Shown: positions 1 through 9,348, counted from the stretch's first letter. The stretch is 42,300 nucleotides of DNA from Rhodospirillales bacterium (GCA_903970305.1 CAJCID010000145.1:1-42300), one strand, 5' to 3'. A program made the numbers and translations. The notes: generated by a model from the sequence alone, not told the origin.

Positions 1-879
1 TTGCCGGCGCAAAGCCTGCAAGGCAGCTCGCAACGGCCCGTCCAGACGACAGCTCTCCAGACGACAGTTCTCGCGGGAACGACGACGCATCTTACCGACA
101 CCCAGACCGACGGCACCCCAACGCAGGAGGTCTTCGGGGCAGGAACTGATCTCACGACCACGCCCGCCGATGCACCGGGCGCGACGACGAAGGACTCGAA
201 CGTCGAATCGGGCAGCGGATTCTTAAGTAGTAGTGGCACCGAGGCGGCCCAATCCGCAACGTTGTCGAATAGCCTGGAGAAGGTCGCAGCCCATATGGGC
301 GCGACGCAGTCCTTGACCACGGGAGCGGCGGCTTCCAGTCAGGGCATCACCTTGCTCCCGCAAGCCTCGGAGGGAGCGGCAAGCCAAGCCGTTGCCCTGA
401 ACAATCAGGGTACGGCCGCCGGTGTCGCGACGGCAGCATCGGCCGTCGTCGCAGCACCGGTCGGCTCGGGTCAGTTCGCCGCCGAGACGGCCACCAAGAT
501 CCTCTATTTCGCCCAGAACAACGTCCAGTCCGCGCAATTGTCCCTGAACCCGGCCCACTTGGGACCTTTGGATGTGCAGATCCGCATGACCGGCGCGCAG
601 GTCAACCTCGTCCTCAGTTCCGATCATGCCGATACCCGCCATGCCATGGAGTCGAGTCTGCCCAAGCTGCGAGAGATGTTCAGCGATCAGGGGATCCAAC
701 TGGGGGACCTCTCGGTTGGGTCCAGGGCCTTCTCCAATGGCTCGGGCGCCCAGTACCGGCAGGAGGCGCAGGGACAGTCCGAGACGGGTCATGCGAGAAG
801 CGCCGCGGCGTCCGCAGAGATCGTATCGTCTAGCCCGGTTGTGGCGCGTTCGCTGCAACTGGTGGACACCTTCGCCTGA
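1..879 (+). CDS. fliK: Flagellar hook-length control protein FliK (3' part only)
   Basis: This is the C-terminal part of FliK, the exported ruler that measures the hook and switches the export gate from hook to filament substrates. The frame is open from base 1, so the true start lies upstream of the window. The visible 292 residues begin with a low-complexity Thr/Ala/Ser/Gly-rich stretch of about 160 residues, as expected for the flexible ruler. The conserved Flg_hook domain follows at about residues 170-250, with the signature LSLNPAHLGPLDVQI near residues 181-195. A Ser/Ala-rich tail ends the protein. The neighbours fliL, fliM and fliN on the same strand support the call. The following gap to fliL (117 bases) is the longest inside this operon. 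Confidence 0.9.
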   Translation: MPAQSLQGSSQRPVQTTALQTTVLAGTTTHLTDTQTDGTPTQEVFGAGTDLTTTPADAPGATTKDSNVESGSGFLSSSGTEAAQSATLSNSLEKVAAHMGATQSLTTGAAASSQGITLLPQASEGAASQAVALNNQGTAAGVATAASAVVAAPVGSGQFAAETATKILYFAQNNVQSAQLSLNPAHLGPLDVQIRMTGAQVNLVLSSDHADTRHAMESSLPKLREMFSDQGIQLGDLSVGSRAFSNGSGAQYRQEAQGQSETGHARSAAASAEIVSSSPVVARSLQLVDTFA

Positions 880-996
880 AGGAACGAACGCAAGAGAACA
901 GCCCGAATTCGCCGGTTATTTGAACCTTTGGGAAGTCTCTGCCGAACGGATAATCCTTTCGAAGCAGCCCCACTTTGAAATTGATCGGATCGGAAC

Positions 997-1524
997 ATGG
1001 CGACCAAACCAGCGGCAAAACCTCAACTGAAACCCGTGCCAGCAAAGGCCGAGGAAGCCGCGCCAGTTGAGAAGAAAAAGAAGCTCAAGCTTGTTCTGAT
1101 CCTACCGCTTGTGTTGGCATTGCTCGGTGGAGTTGGAGCGGGCGCGTGGTTCTACCTACAGCATGGCAAGGATGCGGGAGCGCAGGCGGAAAAGGCCAAG
1201 GAGGAAGCACCGCAAAAGCCTCCTTCATTCGTCACCCTGGAACCCTTCACGGTGAATCTGCAAGGCGGCGAGCACTTCTTACAAATCGGACTTGTCCTGC
1301 AGGTCGCCAATGATGAGACGGGTGAATCGATCAAGGCCTACTTGCCCCAGATTCGCAATCGCCTGCTCCTGTTGCTTTCCTCGAAGAAGCCCGAGGAACT
1401 CGAAACCGTCGAAGCCAAGCGCAAACTGGCCGACGAAATCCTGACCGAAACGCGCCAGCCGCTCGGCCCGAAGATCGCCGAGGGCGTCCAAAGCGTGCTG
1501 TTTGCTTCGATCGTCATCCAGTAG
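997..1524 (+). CDS. fliL: Flagellar basal body-associated protein FliL
   Basis: FliL is a single-pass inner membrane protein that surrounds the stator units and supports torque. The 175-residue product has a Lys/Ala/Pro-rich cytoplasmic start and one membrane segment at about residues 31-53. A periplasmic FliL domain follows, including the stretch FVTLEPFTVNLQGGEHFLQ, and the protein ends hydrophobically (LFASIVIQ). Length and order are normal for the family. The ATG at 997 has only a weak GGAAC-like ribosome site. It lies 21 bases before fliM, and the fliK-fliL-fliM order is the standard one. No convincing promoter was found in the gap before it. Confidence 0.93.
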   Translation: MATKPAAKPQLKPVPAKAEEAAPVEKKKKLKLVLILPLVLALLGGVGAGAWFYLQHGKDAGAQAEKAKEEAPQKPPSFVTLEPFTVNLQGGEHFLQIGLVLQVANDETGESIKAYLPQIRNRLLLLLSSKKPEELETVEAKRKLADEILTETRQPLGPKIAEGVQSVLFASIVIQ

Positions 1525-1545
1525 ACCCTCCTCGAGAAGCCGGAC

Positions 1546-2523
1546 ATGCCCAACGAGTTTCTTTCCCAAGACGAAGTAGACGCCCTGCTTAAGGGCGTCA
1601 ACGGCGAGGACGACGCCGCTCCGGTCACCGAGGAAGTAGGCGGGGTGCGCCCCTACAACCTCGCCACGCAGGAACGGATCGTCCGGGGTCGGATGCCGAC
1701 TCTGGAAATCATCAACGAACGCTTTGCGCGTCTGCTGCGCATTGGCCTATTCAATTTCATGCGGCGCAATCCCGACATCTCGGTGGGGCCGATCCGCGTG
1801 CTCAAGTACAGCGAATTCATCCGCAATCTGGTCGTTCCCACCAATCTGAACATTGTCCAGATGAGACCGTTGCGGGGCAACGCACTGTTCGTCTTCGATC
1901 CGTCGCTGGTCTTTCTCGTCGTCGACAACCTGTTCGGCGGTGATGGCCGATTTCACACGCGCGTCGAGGGTCGGGACTTCACGCAGACCGAGCAGCGCAT
2001 CATCCAGCGCATGCTCGAGGTTGTGTTTGCCGACTACGAAAAGTCCTGGAAACCGGTCTATCCGCTGAAATTCGACTATGTCCGCTCGGAGATGCATACG
2101 CAGTTCGCGAACATCGCCAATCCCAGCGAGATTGTGATCGCGGTGACCTTCAAGATCGAGATCGGAACCGGCGGCGGCGACTTTCATATCTGCATTCCCT
2201 ACGCGATGCTCGAGCCGATCCGCGACCTGCTCTACAGCAGCATCCAGGGCGACCAGATGGAACCGGACAAGCGCTGGCTGCACATGCTCTCACGCCAGGT
2301 CCAGGCCGCCGAAGTGGAACTCGTCGCCACGCTCTCACAAGTTCCGGTGACTTGTAACCAGATCCTCAATATGAAAGTCGGCGACGTCGTGATGCTCGAT
2401 ATCAAGCCGACGGTCGAGGCTGCAGTCGATGGAGTGCCGGTGTTTCGTTGCCGGCACGGGATCTCAAAAGGGCAATACGCACTGCGTATCGAGGAATTCA
2501 TCCTGCCCTCGAAGAACGACTAA
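1546..2523 (+). CDS. fliM: Flagellar motor switch protein FliM
   Basis: FliM is the C-ring switch subunit that binds phosphorylated CheY and sets rotation direction. The 325-residue product has the N-terminal CheY-P docking segment LSQDEVDALL at residues 6-15. A middle CheC-like domain follows, with the FGGDGR and EIGTGGGDF motifs. A C-terminal SpoA domain at about residues 250-320 packs against FliN. All parts look intact and length matches typical FliM. It sits 21 bases after fliL and 16 bases before fliN in one operon. Two CheY proteins in this window could in principle dock to its N-terminus. Confidence 0.97.
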   Translation: MPNEFLSQDEVDALLKGVNGEDDAAPVTEEVGGVRPYNLATQERIVRGRMPTLEIINERFARLLRIGLFNFMRRNPDISVGPIRVLKYSEFIRNLVVPTNLNIVQMRPLRGNALFVFDPSLVFLVVDNLFGGDGRFHTRVEGRDFTQTEQRIIQRMLEVVFADYEKSWKPVYPLKFDYVRSEMHTQFANIANPSEIVIAVTFKIEIGTGGGDFHICIPYAMLEPIRDLLYSSIQGDQMEPDKRWLHMLSRQVQAAEVELVATLSQVPVTCNQILNMKVGDVVMLDIKPTVEAAVDGVPVFRCRHGISKGQYALRIEEFILPSKND

Positions 2524-2539
2524 CCGTTAGGAGAATCAC

Positions 2540-2926
2540 ATGTCCGATCCGTCCCCCGATTCCGACTGGGCAGCAGCCATGGCTGAGCAAGCCGGCGAAG
2601 CACAAAATGCCACGGAGAAGCTGCTCGAGAAGTTCGGCGCGCACTCGCAGGTCACGACCACCGCAAACGATATCGACATGGTTCTCGATATCCCGGTCCA
2701 ACTCACTGTCGAGCTGGGTCGCACGCGCATTGCGATCAAGAGCATTTTGCAGCTCGCACAGGGCTCGGTGGTCGAACTCGATGGTCTGGCCGGTGAGCCG
2801 ATGGATGTCCTCGTGAATGGCTGCCTGATCGCGCAAGGCGAGGTGGTGGTGGTCAACGACAAGTTTGGTATCCGCCTGACGGACATCGTCACCCCGTCCG
2901 AACGTGTACGCAAGTTGCATCGGTGA
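2540..2926 (+). CDS. fliN: Flagellar motor switch protein FliN
   Basis: FliN is the most abundant C-ring subunit and helps dock the FliH/FliI export complex. The 128-residue product has a variable acidic N-terminus (about residues 1-45) and a complete C-terminal SpoA domain (about 50-125). That domain contains DIPVQLTVELGRTRI and ends with the typical KFGIRLTDIV segment. The ATG at 2540 is preceded by a good AGGAGA ribosome site. It is a short, single-domain FliN with no CheC-like phosphatase fusion of the FliY type. The downstream fliO probably starts just after its stop codon. Confidence 0.96.
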   Translation: MSDPSPDSDWAAAMAEQAGEAQNATEKLLEKFGAHSQVTTTANDIDMVLDIPVQLTVELGRTRIAIKSILQLAQGSVVELDGLAGEPMDVLVNGCLIAQGEVVVVNDKFGIRLTDIVTPSERVRKLHR

Positions 2927-2957
2927 CACCCCAGTGAACGAATCACCCCGGATCTTC

Positions 2958-3380
2958 ATGAAAAAGCGCGTTTATTCCTTCCTGGTCGCGGCCTGGGTCG
3001 GTCCCTGTAGCGCAAGCCTTGCCCAATCCGTCGGCACGGCGCCGCTGCCCGCCTCAGGAGCTCTCGGTGCGATCGCAGGGCTGGCTGTGGTCGTGGCACT
3101 GATCTTTGCGCTCGGATGGCTGATGCGGCGCTTCAATGGTGCCGGCAGCCTACAGCGCGGACCCCTGCGGGTTGTCGGGGCCACGTCGGTCGGTCAGCGT
3201 GAACGGGTTGTCCTTGTCCGGTATCAGGACTCGATCCTGGTGTTGGGCGTCTCGGCAGGTCACGTCAGTCTTCTGAAGGAAACGGCCGCACCGCCCGAAC
3301 CCCCCGCTCCCCCGGGGCCTACCTTGCCGAGTTTCATCGCGCGGCTACGCGCGGTCGGTGGAGCCGCTCCCGATGCTTAG
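2958..3380 (+). CDS. fliO: Flagellar biosynthesis protein FliO
   Basis: FliO is a small membrane protein that helps assemble the FliP ring of the export gate. I place the start at the ATG at 2958, which gives 140 residues beginning [15 protein letters not shown], a signal-like hydrophobic start. In-frame GTG codons at 2934 and 2904 would lengthen it, and the latter would overlap fliN. A membrane segment at about residues 34-54 ([17 protein letters not shown]) is followed by a cytoplasmic FliO domain containing [19 protein letters not shown]. The tail is Pro-rich. Its last 8 bases overlap the preferred fliP start. Order fliN-fliO-fliP is canonical. Confidence 0.9.
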   Translation: MKKRVYSFLVAAWVGPCSASLAQSVGTAPLPASGALGAIAGLAVVVALIFALGWLMRRFNGAGSLQRGPLRVVGATSVGQRERVVLVRYQDSILVLGVSAGHVSLLKETAAPPEPPAPPGPTLPSFIARLRAVGGAAPDA

Positions 3381-4146
3381 CTCCCGCTTTCTTCCTGCGC
3401 CTCGTCTCGGAGGGCTTGTGTTGGGTGGTCTGGGTCTTGGTCTACTGGCCTGCAGTGGGGCCCACGCCCAGGTCTTGACCGCCCTCACCTCGACTCCCGG
3501 TCCTGGCGGAGGCCAGACCTACTCGTTGTCCCTACAGCTACTCGTCCTCCTTACAGCGCTCACCTTCCTTCCGGCCGCGCTGCTGCTGATGACCTCGTTC
3601 ACGCGGATCATCATCGTGCTGTCGTTGCTGCGCAATGCGTTGGGCATGACGACCTCCCCGCCCAATCAGGTCCTGATCGGTCTCGCGCTATTTTTGACGA
3701 TGTTCATCATGGCACCCGCCTTCGACAAGATCTACGACGACGCGTATGTCCCGTTTTCCCAACAAAAGATTTCCCAGGACGAGGCGCTCAAGCGCGCGGC
3801 GCTGCCGCTACGCGCTTTCATGTTCAAGCAAACGCGTGATCCTGATCTCGCACTGTTCATGAAACTGGGCAACCAGGGTCCCGTTCAGACCCAAGACGAA
3901 GTCCCGTTACGCATACTCGTTCCCTCATTTGTGACGAGTGAACTGAAAACGGCGTTCCAGATCGGCTTCATCGTCTTCATACCTTTCATCGTCATCGATC
4001 TTGTCGTCTCGAGCGTGTTGATGTCCATGGGGATGATGATGCTCTCGCCGACCACGATTTCGCTACCGTTTAAGCTCATGCTGTTCGTCATGGCCGATGG
4101 CTGGACCTTGCTCATCGGCTCGCTCGTGCAAAGCTTCTCTCCCTAG
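3373..4146 (+). CDS. fliP: Flagellar export gate protein FliP
   Basis: FliP forms the pentameric core of the FliPQR export channel in the inner membrane. I choose the ATG at 3373 (257 residues), which overlaps the fliO stop; a GTG at 3358 would add five residues. The product has a cleavable signal-like start with GAHAQ near residue 30. A long hydrophobic segment follows, containing the family signature [19 protein letters not shown] charged periplasmic region and two C-terminal membrane helices ([18 protein letters not shown] and the segment after [10 protein letters not shown]) complete it. Length and order match other proteobacterial FliP. Confidence 0.96.
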   Translation: MLSSRFLPAPRLGGLVLGGLGLGLLACSGAHAQVLTALTSTPGPGGGQTYSLSLQLLVLLTALTFLPAALLLMTSFTRIIIVLSLLRNALGMTTSPPNQVLIGLALFLTMFIMAPAFDKIYDDAYVPFSQQKISQDEALKRAALPLRAFMFKQTRDPDLALFMKLGNQGPVQTQDEVPLRILVPSFVTSELKTAFQIGFIVFIPFIVIDLVVSSVLMSMGMMMLSPTTISLPFKLMLFVMADGWTLLIGSLVQSFSP

Positions 4147-4155
4147 GGTATCCGC

Positions 4156-4425
4156 ATGAATTCGCAATCCGTCTTGACGATTGGGCAGCAGGCGCTGCAG
4201 ATGACCCTGATGATCTCAGCCCCGCTCCTACTGACCGCACTCTTGGTCGGTCTGTTGGTGAGCATCATGCAAGCCGCCACCCAGATCAACGAGATGACCC
4301 TCTCGTTCATTCCCAAACTGATCGCCGTTTTCGCGATGCTGGTTCTGGCAGGACCGTGGATGCTCCAGACTCTCGTCGACTATGTGCAGCGCCTGTTCGG
4401 TAGCATCCCCCAGGTGATCGGCTAG
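4156..4425 (+). CDS. fliQ: Flagellar export gate protein FliQ
   Basis: FliQ is the smallest membrane subunit of the export gate, present in four copies around FliP/FliR. The 89-residue product has two hydrophobic helices, about residues 16-38 and 50-72. Between them lies the conserved loop MQAATQINEMTLSFIPK. This is full length for the family. It starts 9 bases after fliP and ends 17 bases before fliR, so it is translated as part of the same transcript. There is nothing unusual about it. Confidence 0.96.
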   Translation: MNSQSVLTIGQQALQMTLMISAPLLLTALLVGLLVSIMQAATQINEMTLSFIPKLIAVFAMLVLAGPWMLQTLVDYVQRLFGSIPQVIG

Positions 4426-4442
4426 GGTAGCCCGCCAAGCCC

Positions 4443-5207
4443 ATGATGCAATTCACGGAAAGCCAGTTGCTGGGCTGGGTTGCGGCCTGGTTCTATCCCT
4501 TGTGCCGCATTGCGGCCCTGATCGGCAGCGCACCCATCCTGAGCGATGCCTCGATCCCCATGCGGGTGAAAATTGCGCTCGCCGTCCTGGTGACGATCGT
4601 CGTCGCGCCGACGCTCGGTCCGGCCCCCGGGGTGGCGATCCTCTCGCTCGACGGGGGACTTCTGATCGTCCGTCAGTTGATCATCGGGGTCGGCATGGGT
4701 ATGGGTATGCGGCTCGCATTCTATGCAGTTCAGTACGCAGGCGATCTCGCCGGCTTGCAGATGGGCCTGGGCTTCGCGCAGCTGTTCGATCCTCAGAACA
4801 ATCAGGAGAGTGCAGTGGTCGGAAACTTCCTGACCTATCTGGCCTATCTTGTGCTCCTTGGGTTGAACGGTCATCTCATCATGATCGGCGCGATCGTCGA
4901 GAGCTTTACCAGCATGCCCATCGCCGCAGCCACTGGCGTTGGAACCGACTGGCATGAGTTGGTCGTGCACGGCGGGGTCATCTTCTCCCTTGGGCTCTAC
5001 CTCGCGCTACCGGTCGTCGGGGCAAGTCTTTTGGCCAATGTCGTCATGGGGGTTATGATGCGCTCCGCACCCCAGATGAACTTGTTTGCGATCGGCTTTC
5101 CGATCACACTCCTGGTCGGATTGGGCACACTGTTCCTGACTCTACCGGCGAGCGTCCCGATGATTGAGCGCAGTTTGATGGAGAGCTTCACTGCTTTGCT
5201 GCACTGA
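4443..5207 (+). CDS. fliR: Flagellar export gate protein FliR
   Basis: FliR completes the FliPQR gate and contacts FlhB. The 254-residue product is mostly hydrophobic with about six membrane segments. It carries typical FliR features: an early RIAALIGSAPILS segment, IPMRVKIALAVLVT, and a central GLQMGLGFAQLFDP stretch with NQESAVVGNFL nearby. Two ATG codons are adjacent at 4443 and 4446 and either could be used. It is the last gene of the plus-strand fli block. The cheB gene converges on it after 81 bases, and I could not find a clear terminator in that gap. Confidence 0.95.
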   Translation: MMQFTESQLLGWVAAWFYPLCRIAALIGSAPILSDASIPMRVKIALAVLVTIVVAPTLGPAPGVAILSLDGGLLIVRQLIIGVGMGMGMRLAFYAVQYAGDLAGLQMGLGFAQLFDPQNNQESAVVGNFLTYLAYLVLLGLNGHLIMIGAIVESFTSMPIAAATGVGTDWHELVVHGGVIFSLGLYLALPVVGASLLANVVMGVMMRSAPQMNLFAIGFPITLLVGLGTLFLTLPASVPMIERSLMESFTALLH

Positions 5208-5288
5208 GCGCCAACGGGAATCCCGCCTGGGCTTAGCGCACGGGCCGCTCATCGAGCCTGGCCTTCGAACCGACCTACGCCAGGGGCC

Positions 5289-6362
5289 TCATATTCGCAA
5301 GGTCGTCCGGGCGTCGCGGGCGAGGACGTTCATGACCCGTCCGGCAATCTCTAGAACCGGAAGAACCTCGTCGACTCCGCCTGCGGCGATCGCTTCCTTG
5401 GGCATACCGAAGACGACGCAACTGGCCTCGTCCTGCGCCAGGTTGTAGGCACCCGCGCGCTTCATCTCGGCCATCGCCAAGGCACCGTCCTTACCCATTC
5501 CCGTCAGCATGATCCCGATCGCATTCGGCCCGGCGTGTTGGGCCACGGATTGAAACAGGACCTCGACCGATGGGCGATGCCGGTTTACCGGATCAGCATC
5601 GGAGATCGTCGCGACATAGTCGGCACCGCGCCGGGCAAGCAACAGGTGCTTATCCCCGGGCGCGATATAGGCATGCCCCGGTAAGATGCGCTCACCGTGC
5701 TCGGCCTGCTTGACGGCGATCCGGCACAGGCCATCGAGCCGTTGCGCGAAACTCTTCGTAAACCCAGCCGGCATGTGCTGCGTGATGACGACACCCGGGG
5801 CATCGGGAGGCAGCCGCGTGAGGACCTCGCGGATGGCCTCGGTACCCCCGGTCGAGGCACCGATCGCGATCACCTTCTCGGTGCTCGTACGCCGATTGTC
5901 GAGCAGCGGCAGTGCCTTTTCGCGGGTGCCGGCTGCCAAGGGCTCGGGTAGGCGCCGCACCCGACAGCGCGCCGCCATCCGCACCTTCGCAACGATCTCG
6001 GCACTGAAGTCGTCCATGCCGCGCTGGACATCGTGTTTGGGCTTGGCGATAAAATCGACCGCTCCCAATTCGAGCGCCCGCAGTGTCGCGACCGAACCCC
6101 GTTCGGTGAGCGTGGACAGCATGACGACCGGCATCGGTCGCAGACGCATGATTTTCTCGAGGAATTCGAGGCCGTCCATCTCGGGCATCTCGATATCAAG
6201 GGTAATCACGTCTGGATTCAGGGTCTTGATCATCTGACGCGCGATGAGCGGATGGGGAGCGACGCCGACGACCTCGATGTCCGGCTGGGCATCAAGAATG
6301 TGGCTCAAAAGGCCCCGGATAAGAGCCGAATCATCAATCACGACGACCTTGATCTTGTTCAT
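5289..6362 (-). CDS. cheB: Chemotaxis response regulator protein-glutamate methylesterase CheB
   Basis: CheB removes methyl groups from, and deamidates, chemoreceptor glutamines after phosphorylation by CheA. The 357-residue product has an N-terminal receiver domain (about 3-120; acidic pair D10/D11, phospho-acceptor D56 in LDIEMP, K108). The C-terminal methylesterase domain (about 160-350) carries the predicted catalytic triad S170 (GASTGG), H196 (ITQHMP) and D292 (GKDGA). Their spacing is the same as in enteric CheB. The start ATG is preceded by GGGAGA. It is the last gene of the minus-strand chemotaxis operon, 11 bases after cheD, and converges with fliR. Confidence 0.97.
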   Translation of the reverse strand: MNKIKVVVIDDSALIRGLLSHILDAQPDIEVVGVAPHPLIARQMIKTLNPDVITLDIEMPEMDGLEFLEKIMRLRPMPVVMLSTLTERGSVATLRALELGAVDFIAKPKHDVQRGMDDFSAEIVAKVRMAARCRVRRLPEPLAAGTREKALPLLDNRRTSTEKVIAIGASTGGTEAIREVLTRLPPDAPGVVITQHMPAGFTKSFAQRLDGLCRIAVKQAEHGERILPGHAYIAPGDKHLLLARRGADYVATISDADPVNRHRPSVEVLFQSVAQHAGPNAIGIMLTGMGKDGALAMAEMKRAGAYNLAQDEASCVVFGMPKEAIAAGGVDEVLPVLEIAGRVMNVLARDARTTLRI

Positions 6363-6373
6363 TGCGGTCTCCC

Positions 6374-7003
6374 TCAGACGAACAGCTCCACGGGGCCGCT
6401 CACGTCGGTCTGATTCAGGGCGCTGCGGTAGTCCAGTTCGCGCCGGGAAATCGTGTCGTTGTGCAGCTCGCGTAGTTTGCGGACCAGAACTTTGCCGGTT
6501 GCTGGAAAGAAGTAGACCTTGCGCGGGTAGATGTCGAGCAGGTCCTCGGCGACGAGGCTGATCCGCTCGGTCTTCAGAAATTCCCTGACGAAACTCGCGT
6601 TGCGTTGACCGACATTGGCCTGGGTGAACCCCGCCATGACATTACCCCCACCAAAGACCTTTGCCTCGAGGTCGGCACGCTGGGCGCCGGCCTTGAGTAG
6701 TTCATTGATCAGCATCTCCATGGCGAACACGCCATAGCGGGCAGTGCTTGAGAGCGGGTCGCGGGAATCCGTCCCGCCGTCGGGCAACATGAAATGATTC
6801 ATTCCTCCGCAACCCTTGCGCCGATCCCGGATGCAGGCGGACACACAGGATCCGAGCACCGTGACCAGCACCATCTCGTGGGTCGTGACGTAGTACTCGC
6901 CGGGCAGAATCTTCGCGGCACGGAGATTGAATTGGCGGTCGAAATAGGTGTTCGGAGCCCGCTGCTCAAGGTCCTCCGAATTCCTATTGTGGGGATTCGT
7001 CAC
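6374..7003 (-). CDS. cheD: Chemoreceptor glutamine deamidase CheD
   Basis: CheD deamidates receptor glutamines and in some bacteria partners a CheC-type phosphatase. I choose the GTG at 7003 (209 residues, beginning [12 protein letters not shown]), which has an AGGGGA site upstream. The longer frame from 7126 would run deep into cheR. The catalytic Cys is C53 in [11 protein letters not shown], and the His is H70 in GGMNHFMLP. The conserved KVFGGGNV-type segment follows. It sits 10 bases after cheR and 11 before cheB. No CheC gene is visible, so a role in adaptation rather than CheC regulation is more likely here. Confidence 0.94.
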   Translation of the reverse strand: MTNPHNRNSEDLEQRAPNTYFDRQFNLRAAKILPGEYYVTTHEMVLVTVLGSCVSACIRDRRKGCGGMNHFMLPDGGTDSRDPLSSTARYGVFAMEMLINELLKAGAQRADLEAKVFGGGNVMAGFTQANVGQRNASFVREFLKTERISLVAEDLLDIYPRKVYFFPATGKVLVRKLRELHNDTISRRELDYRSALNQTDVSGPVELFV

Positions 7004-7013
7004 GGCCCATCCC

Positions 7014-7916
7014 CTAACTTGTGCGCAGAGGAGTCTTGGGAGCCGCAGCGGCCAGCCGGTACACGGTCTGTCCGAGCGGATGCAAGAACGCCCGGGCGTG
7101 CGAAAGATTCTCCGAATGACCGGCAAACAGCAGACCGTCCGGATCCAATCGGGGTGCCATGCGTTCGAGCAGCGTGAGCTGCGTTGCTCGGTCGAAATAG
7201 ATCATCACATTGCGGCAGAAGATCGCCGTGAAATTGTTGCCGACGGACCAGCTCGGATCGAGCAGATTCAGTTGGCTAAAGCTCACCAGACTCGCCGCCT
7301 CCGGACGGACCTTCACCATGCCTGCGTTCTCGCCCACGCCGCGTCGAAAGAAGCGGGCGACACGCTCGGCGGGAAGTGATTTGACCGATTCGAGAGGATA
7401 GACCCCGAGGCGCGCGCGCTGCAGGACCTGTGTGTCGATGTCCGTCGCGATGATCTCGATCGGGGGATGGAGTGAGCCAAAGGCCTCGATCGCCGTGAAG
7501 GCGAGCGTGTAGGGTTCCTCGCCACTGGAAGCGGCGTTGCACCAGATACGCAAGCGTCCCTGCGTTCTGCGCGCCTTGAGGTGGTCGCGCAGAATCTCGA
7601 AGTGGTGAGGCTCGCGGTAAAACGAGGTCAGATTCGTGGTGAGCGCGTTGACAAACTGCTCCCATTCCTGCGAATCAAGGTCATCGAGTCGTTTGAGATA
7701 CTCCGCGAAGCTCGCATCGCCGAGGGCTCGCAGCCGCCGCGCCAATCGGCTGTAGACCATGGTGCGCTTGCTGGGAGCCAACGTGATGCCCGCCCGCTGG
7801 TAAATGAGCCGGCAGATGCGCTCGAACTCTCCATTGCGCATGGCGAATTCGTGAGGACTCTCGGGCAGGACAAGCTGCTCACTCGTGCCTTGAAGCGTGT
7901 TATTTGCCGGTCGCAT
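7014..7916 (-). CDS. cheR: Chemotaxis protein methyltransferase CheR
   Basis: CheR methylates specific glutamates of chemoreceptors using S-adenosylmethionine. The 300-residue product has an all-helical N-terminal domain (about 25-95). The methyltransferase domain (about 100-285) has the SAM-binding motif WCNAASSGEEPYTLAF near residues 125-140. Later come ATDIDTQVLQRAR and the IFCRNVMIYF segment. The beta-subdomain that binds a receptor tail peptide appears present, and one receptor in this operon carries a matching tail. The start at 7916 has no strong ribosome site and lies 6 bases after the receptor gene, which suggests translational coupling. Confidence 0.96.
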   Translation of the reverse strand: MRPANNTLQGTSEQLVLPESPHEFAMRNGEFERICRLIYQRAGITLAPSKRTMVYSRLARRLRALGDASFAEYLKRLDDLDSQEWEQFVNALTTNLTSFYREPHHFEILRDHLKARRTQGRLRIWCNAASSGEEPYTLAFTAIEAFGSLHPPIEIIATDIDTQVLQRARLGVYPLESVKSLPAERVARFFRRGVGENAGMVKVRPEAASLVSFSQLNLLDPSWSVGNNFTAIFCRNVMIYFDRATQLTLLERMAPRLDPDGLLFAGHSENLSHARAFLHPLGQTVYRLAAAAPKTPLRTS

Positions 7917-7922
7917 GGAGGT

Positions 7923-9341
7923 TCATTCGAAGCGGTAGGCCAACCTCAGGCCACCCCAGTGCCGGCCAAACACAGTGATGGGGGATGATAGGTCCTTCAT
8001 CATCACAAATTGTCCGCCGCCCATATCGCGGCGATAGGTCTGCAGCAGAAATGGCTTGCGGCTCCGGGCCGCCCCCAGACCGGTGCGGTCGTTGAAGATG
8101 CGCCGGTTGCGGCAGTGGGCAGCGTTCCACACCGGGTCCCGCCCTGGTACGGCGGAGAACTTGCGGTTGTGCGTCGGAAGATATCCATTGCGATCCACCG
8201 CGGCACAAAACACCACCAGATCGGACAGTCCCAGCAGGGGCTCCTGAATCTCGGGCAGATGACGGTCGGTAAAATCGACATAGCGCGTCCAATACTGGAC
8301 AGGATCGGTCCCTTCGATGGCTTGATACTGCACATCGCCCAGATCCTTAAGTCCGAGCTCGCCTTGCTCCACCGCCTCCTCGAAGAGCTTGGAGATCTGC
8401 GCGGCAGCATCTCGAACGACCGCAATGAACGGACTGTCCTCTGTCTCCATCCCAGAGGCGGCACTCAACTCGATCAGTTCCTCGCTGAGCAAGAGGAGGT
8501 CGTGAGCCCGCTCCGAGGCAAGCGCCAGATTGTCCCCGGTGCGCCCGACCTCGCCATTGAGTTCGCCGAAGACATGGGTCACTGCCTCGCAGGTCTGCAA
8601 GTTGGCTGCAGCGAGCGCGGCGATGCCCGTGATGCGGTTCTGCACACCATCAAAGGCCTGGGTCACTGCAGTGACGGCCTCCTCGATGGCGTCACCGGCG
8701 CTGTTGGCCTTACCGCCCCGGTCGAGTTCAGCGTGGCGTGCAAGTTCACTGATGCGTTGTTCGAGCGCCGCGACGGTCTGTCCGATCTGCTCGCTCGAGG
8801 CCTGAGCTTGTTGGGCCAGATCCTTGATGGCCTGGGCGACGACGGCAAAGCCCCGTCCTGCTTCTCCGGCCCGAACGGCCTCAACCGAGGCATTGAAGGC
8901 CAGTAAGCGCGTCTGAAAGGCAATCGCACCAATCTCAGTTGCCGCAGTCGAGACGCCCGTGAGGGCACGCGTGACCGCATCCACCCCTTCCTCCATGTGG
9001 CCGACGGCCTGGGCCAAGGCCCTTGTGCCATCGAGGGCCTCCGAGACAGTGCCCCGCGCAACCCGCGCGGCCCCTTCGGCCTCACGTGCCGAATCGGCGA
9101 TCGAGCCATTGGCGCGGCTCATCTCAAGGGCCTGCAGATGAACCGAGGCGAAAGTCTCCACCTGACGCTGCGATACGGCACTCAGGTCCTCAAGTGCCCC
9201 GGCGATCTCAGCCGCCTCGCGACCCAGGCCAGAGGCCTTTCCGGCGAGCAAGGAGAACGTTTTGGGCAAGACCGCCGAAGGCCCCTTGGCACCCGGTTCC
9301 TCGTCGAGATCGATGTTCTTGGCAGTCGAGCGCATATCCAT
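7923..9341 (-). CDS. Cytosolic methyl-accepting chemotaxis protein with C-terminal sensor-like domain
   Basis: The 472-residue protein has no membrane segment, so it should be cytosolic. The receptor signalling hairpin comes first (about 40-295), with its tip near residues 136-170. A separate globular domain follows at about 300-472, marked by QTYRRDMGGGQFVMMKDLS and the ending GRHWGGLRLAYRFE. This reverses the usual sensor-then-signal order. The tip reads QTRLLAFNASVEAVRAGE instead of the usual QTN-LAL-NAA form, so contacts with CheA/CheW may differ. I do not know the ligand. The gene starts 7 bases after the large receptor gene, with an AGGAAG site, inside the chemotaxis operon. Confidence 0.88.
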   Translation of the reverse strand: MDMRSTAKNIDLDEEPGAKGPSAVLPKTFSLLAGKASGLGREAAEIAGALEDLSAVSQRQVETFASVHLQALEMSRANGSIADSAREAEGAARVARGTVSEALDGTRALAQAVGHMEEGVDAVTRALTGVSTAATEIGAIAFQTRLLAFNASVEAVRAGEAGRGFAVVAQAIKDLAQQAQASSEQIGQTVAALEQRISELARHAELDRGGKANSAGDAIEEAVTAVTQAFDGVQNRITGIAALAAANLQTCEAVTHVFGELNGEVGRTGDNLALASERAHDLLLLSEELIELSAASGMETEDSPFIAVVRDAAAQISKLFEEAVEQGELGLKDLGDVQYQAIEGTDPVQYWTRYVDFTDRHLPEIQEPLLGLSDLVVFCAAVDRNGYLPTHNRKFSAVPGRDPVWNAAHCRNRRIFNDRTGLGAARSRKPFLLQTYRRDMGGGQFVMMKDLSSPITVFGRHWGGLRLAYRFE

Positions 9342-9348
9342 GGACTTC

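Noticed and set aside
930-970. Sigma-54-like pattern (TTGGGAAGTCTCTGCC) and weak sigma-28-like boxes before fliL
   Set aside because: The GG to GC distance is one base short for sigma-54. The sigma-28 alternative has poor -35 and -10 matches (GAAC and GCCGAACG).
5215-5225. Palindrome CGGGAATCCCG between fliR and cheB
   Set aside because: It cannot form a stable hairpin because the loop is too small, and there is no T-run.
7004-7126. Longer N-terminus for CheD
   Set aside because: It would lie inside the cheR coding end and adds residues without similarity to CheD; the GTG at 7003 has a better ribosome site.
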